From assembly GCF_000515395.1 (NCBI RefSeq), contig NZ_KI911782.1, positions 248,001-312,000 of the forward strand: DNA of 64,000 bases, given 5' to 3'. The position numbers and the translations under genes are program-made. Below the pieces are notes generated by a model that did no database searches, was not told the DNA's origin, and saw only the letters and a list, made by a program, of their open reading frames with translations. Positions 61,843-64,000 of this stretch are shown one piece after another. The stretch is from Jiangella gansuensis DSM 44835 (GTDB lineage Bacteria; Actinomycetota; Actinomycetes; Jiangellales; Jiangellaceae). Position 1 is the stretch's first letter. Each line of letters begins with the position of its first letter.

Positions 61843-62352
61843 ATGGCTGATCCGGCGCCGGCCGACGACTACGACCAAGCACTGCTGCGGTTCGTGGAAC
61901 AGTTCGCGCTCGTCCTGGCCGACTCCGGACTGGCGCGGATGCCGGCGCGGGTGTTCGCCTACGTGCTGGCCGACGACGCCGAACGGTACACGGCCGCGCA
62001 GCTCGCCGACGGGTTGCGGGTGAGCCCGGCCGCCATCTCCGGTGCGGTGCGCACTCTGGTCCAGGCGGGGTTGCTGGCTCGTGAACGCGAACCCGGCTCG
62101 CGCGCTGACAACTACCGCATCTACGACGACGACGTCTGGTCGCACATCATCATGCAGCGCGAGCCCTTGCTGCGCCGCTACTCCGAGGTGCTGTCCGACG
62201 GCATCGGCACGCTCGGCGACGCCCCGGGCTCGCGGCGGCTGGCCGAGACCCTGGCGTACATCGACTTCATGCGCGCTGAGCTGCCGGGCATCATGAAACG
62301 CTGGCGCGAGCGTCTGGCGGAGCTTCGCGAGGAGCGCTCAGAGGTCGAGTAG
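61843..62352 (+). CDS. GbsR/MarR-family regulator (paralogue)
   Basis: This 169-residue protein closely resembles the product of 60327-60860: shared LADSGL-RMPARV-AYVL and GLRVSPAAISGAVR. ATG 61843 follows AGGGGG; an ATG at 61825 is possible. It overlaps the convergent E2 gene by 15 bp. Candidate targets are itself and the DMT transporter. Confidence 0.92.
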   Translation: MADPAPADDYDQALLRFVEQFALVLADSGLARMPARVFAYVLADDAERYTAAQLADGLRVSPAAISGAVRTLVQAGLLAREREPGSRADNYRIYDDDVWSHIIMQREPLLRRYSEVLSDGIGTLGDAPGSRRLAETLAYIDFMRAELPGIMKRWRERLAELREERSEVE

Positions 62353-63561
62353 CAGTCCGAGCGGAGACTCCACCCGGTCCGCGACCCAGCGCAGGAACCC
62401 GCCGGCCACGCCACCGTCGCAGACGCGGTGGTCGAACGTCAGCGACAGCTGGGTCACCTTGCGGACGGCGAGCTCGCCGTCCACCACCCACGGCTTGTCG
62501 ACGATGCGCCCGACACCCAGCAGCGCCGCCTCCGGATGATTGATGATCGGCGTGGAACCGTCGACGCCGAAGACGCCGTAGTTGTTCAGCGTGAAGGTGC
62601 CGCCGGTGAGCTGCTCCGGCGTGAGCCCGCCGTCGCGCGCCAGCGCGGTCAGGGCAGCAAGCTCGCTCGCCAGTTGCGTGGTCGTCATGCGCTCGGCGCC
62701 GCGGACCACGGGGACGACGAGCCCCCGGTCCGTCTGGGCCGCGAAGCCGAGGCCGACGCCGTCGTGCCGAACGACCACGAGGTCGTCGCCGTCGTGCTCG
62801 ACCGAGGCGTTGAGCTCCGGATACTTCCCCAGGCCGGCTACGACGACGCGCCCGAGCAGCGCCAGCAGCCCGATCGGCCGGTCCGGCGCCGCCGCGCGCA
62901 GGGCCTCGCGTGCCTCCACGAGGGCCGTGGCGTCGACGTCCACCCAGGTGGTGGCGTCGGGGATCTCCCGCCGGCTGCGGGCCAGCCGGTCGGCGACGGT
63001 GCGGCGCACGCCGCGTAGCGGCTCGCGTCGACCGGACGCTGACGACGGCATCGGGCTCGGCGCCGGAACCTCCGCCGCTTCCACGTCGCGGCGGAGGATC
63101 ACCCCCGCCGGGCCGGTGCCGGACAGGAGTCGCACGTCGACGCCGCGGTCGCGGGCCAGTCGGCGCACCACCGGCGACAGCACCCGCGGCGCCGTACCCG
63201 CCCGCGCCTTCCGGCCCCGCGAGCGCCGCCGCAGCGTTGCCTGGCCGGTGCCGTACCCCACCAGCACCGCGCCGGACGTCGTCGTCGCCGGCTCCGCACC
63301 GGCGGGCGCGACGGTGACCAGCGGCGCGCCGACGGCAACCAGCTCACCCGGCGCCGCGTGCACCTTCGTCACCCGGCCGGCGTGCGGGCAGGGCACCTCG
63401 ACCGTGGCCTTGGCGGTCTCGACGTCCACCACGACGTCGTCGACGGCCACCTCGTCGCCCTCAGCCACCCGCCAGGTGACGATCTCCGCCTCCGTCAAAC
63501 CTTCACCGAGGTCGGGCAGGCGGAACGTGCGCTCCTCGCCCGGGATCGCGTAGTCGGTCAT
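62338..63561 (-). CDS. E2 acyltransferase of a 2-oxoacid (branched-chain type) dehydrogenase
   Basis: This 407-residue protein has a lipoyl domain (about 10-88) with the lipoyl Lys in VETAKATVE (K51), a peripheral-subunit-binding domain (about 125-160; VLSPVVRRLARDRGVDV) and a catalytic domain ending in FDHRVCDGG. It transfers the acyl group to CoA. Its ATG overlaps the E1-beta stop (ATGA). One lipoyl domain and the partner genes fit a BkdC-like E2. Confidence 0.94.
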   Translation of the reverse strand: MTDYAIPGEERTFRLPDLGEGLTEAEIVTWRVAEGDEVAVDDVVVDVETAKATVEVPCPHAGRVTKVHAAPGELVAVGAPLVTVAPAGAEPATTTSGAVLVGYGTGQATLRRRSRGRKARAGTAPRVLSPVVRRLARDRGVDVRLLSGTGPAGVILRRDVEAAEVPAPSPMPSSASGRREPLRGVRRTVADRLARSRREIPDATTWVDVDATALVEAREALRAAAPDRPIGLLALLGRVVVAGLGKYPELNASVEHDGDDLVVVRHDGVGLGFAAQTDRGLVVPVVRGAERMTTTQLASELAALTALARDGGLTPEQLTGGTFTLNNYGVFGVDGSTPIINHPEAALLGVGRIVDKPWVVDGELAVRKVTQLSLTFDHRVCDGGVAGGFLRWVADRVESPLGLLLDL

Positions 63562-64000
63562 GCTGATCCCGCCGTCAGGAAGCGCGGGTCGGGCGCGTCG
63601 TCCCACTGCAGGCGGTCGACGGTGTCCAGCACGCGGTCGACGCCGGGCAGGTGGTACCTCTCGAGCACCGGCGGCGGGTAGGGGATGTCCCAGCCGGTCA
63701 CGCGCAGCACCGGCGCCCACAGGGAGTGGAAGCAGCGCTCCTGCACCCGGGCCGCGATCTCCGCGGAGACGCTGGCGAAGCCCGCCGCCTCGGCCACCAC
63801 CACGCACCGTCCGGTCTTGCGCACCGACGCCGCCACGGTGTCGTCGTCGAACGGGACCAGTGTGCGCAGGTCGACCACCTCGAGCTCGCGGCCGCCGTCG
63901 TCCACCGCGGCGGCCGCCGCCTCCAGTGCCACCGGAACCGTCGGGCCGTACGCGAGCAGGGTCGCGTCGGCGCCCTCACGCCGCACCTCGGCCGTGCCGA
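63558..64000 (-). CDS. 2-Oxoacid dehydrogenase E1 component, beta subunit (5' end outside window)
   Basis: This is the C-terminal 147 residues of the transketolase-like E1 beta subunit: EVRREGADATLLAYG, VVDLRTLVPFDDDTV and a C-terminal VTGWDIPYPPP. The frame is open to the right edge. With the E2 gene it belongs to a bkd-type operon continuing beyond the window. Confidence 0.93.
   Translation of the reverse strand, partial: GTAEVRREGADATLLAYGPTVPVALEAAAAAVDDGGRELEVVDLRTLVPFDDDTVAASVRKTGRCVVVAEAAGFASVSAEIAARVQERCFHSLWAPVLRVTGWDIPYPPPVLERYHLPGVDRVLDTVDRLQWDDAPDPRFLTAGSA

Overview
The window is high-GC (roughly 70 percent) actinobacterial chromosome. The organism is suggested by a WhiB-family regulator beside a PASTA-bearing class A penicillin-binding protein and a pair of ArsA/Get3-like ATPases (the layout known around whiB4/ponA2 in mycobacteria and wblA in streptomycetes), by GAF-ANTAR regulators, by a DUF222/HNH (13E12-type) gene, and by promoters of the leaderless TANNNT-N7-ATG kind. 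A Jiangella-like or related propionibacterial/nocardioid genus is my guess; the sequence alone does not settle it.

Left host arm (1-19.7 kb): the end of asd; a HEPN/nucleotidyltransferase pair; a GatB/YqeY protein; an MFS exporter; a metallophosphoesterase; tRNA-Pro(CGG); a membrane acyltransferase; an epimerase-MFS operon next to a divergent NarL-type response regulator and DesK-type histidine kinase; a cupin-CocE hydrolase-small protein operon; two ANTAR proteins; and a CaiB-type CoA transferase.

Prophage (19,727-40,825, about 21.1 kb): a compact siphophage inserted inside a DUF222/HNH gene. The two halves of that gene lie at 18,328-19,738 and 40,814-41,232 and rejoin in frame across a 12-bp direct repeat (attL/attR). 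The rightward genes run from an excisionase-like protein through many short overlapping early genes, a cytosine methyltransferase, an HNH protein, amidase and holin, HNH, terminase (with an N-terminal zinc ribbon), portal, a protease-capsid fusion, connectors, tail tube, tape measure, and tail tip and fibre genes. The leftward genes are the integrase with three tiny genes, and the repressor. The most interesting point is that the attachment core lies inside the 3' end of the repressor gene. In the lysogen the repressor ends at a stop codon completed by host DNA. In the circular phage it would read 48 residues further and stop in a 4-bp overlap with the integrase start. This is the architecture of integration-dependent immunity known from mycobacteriophages such as BPs, here found in a protein-coding attB.

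Right host arm (41.2-64 kb): a pentose cluster (xylA divergent from a sugar-acid dehydratase, an FAH-family dehydratase and a LacI regulator, with two matching palindromic operators between), an FAD oxidase, menC-like, vapBC, a lipase-maturation-factor-like membrane protein, whiB-ponA-arsA, a PAP2 membrane protein, an ABC exporter with a GbsR/MarR regulator, a DMT transporter, a second GbsR paralogue, and the E2 and (partial) E1-beta genes of a branched-chain 2-oxoacid dehydrogenase.
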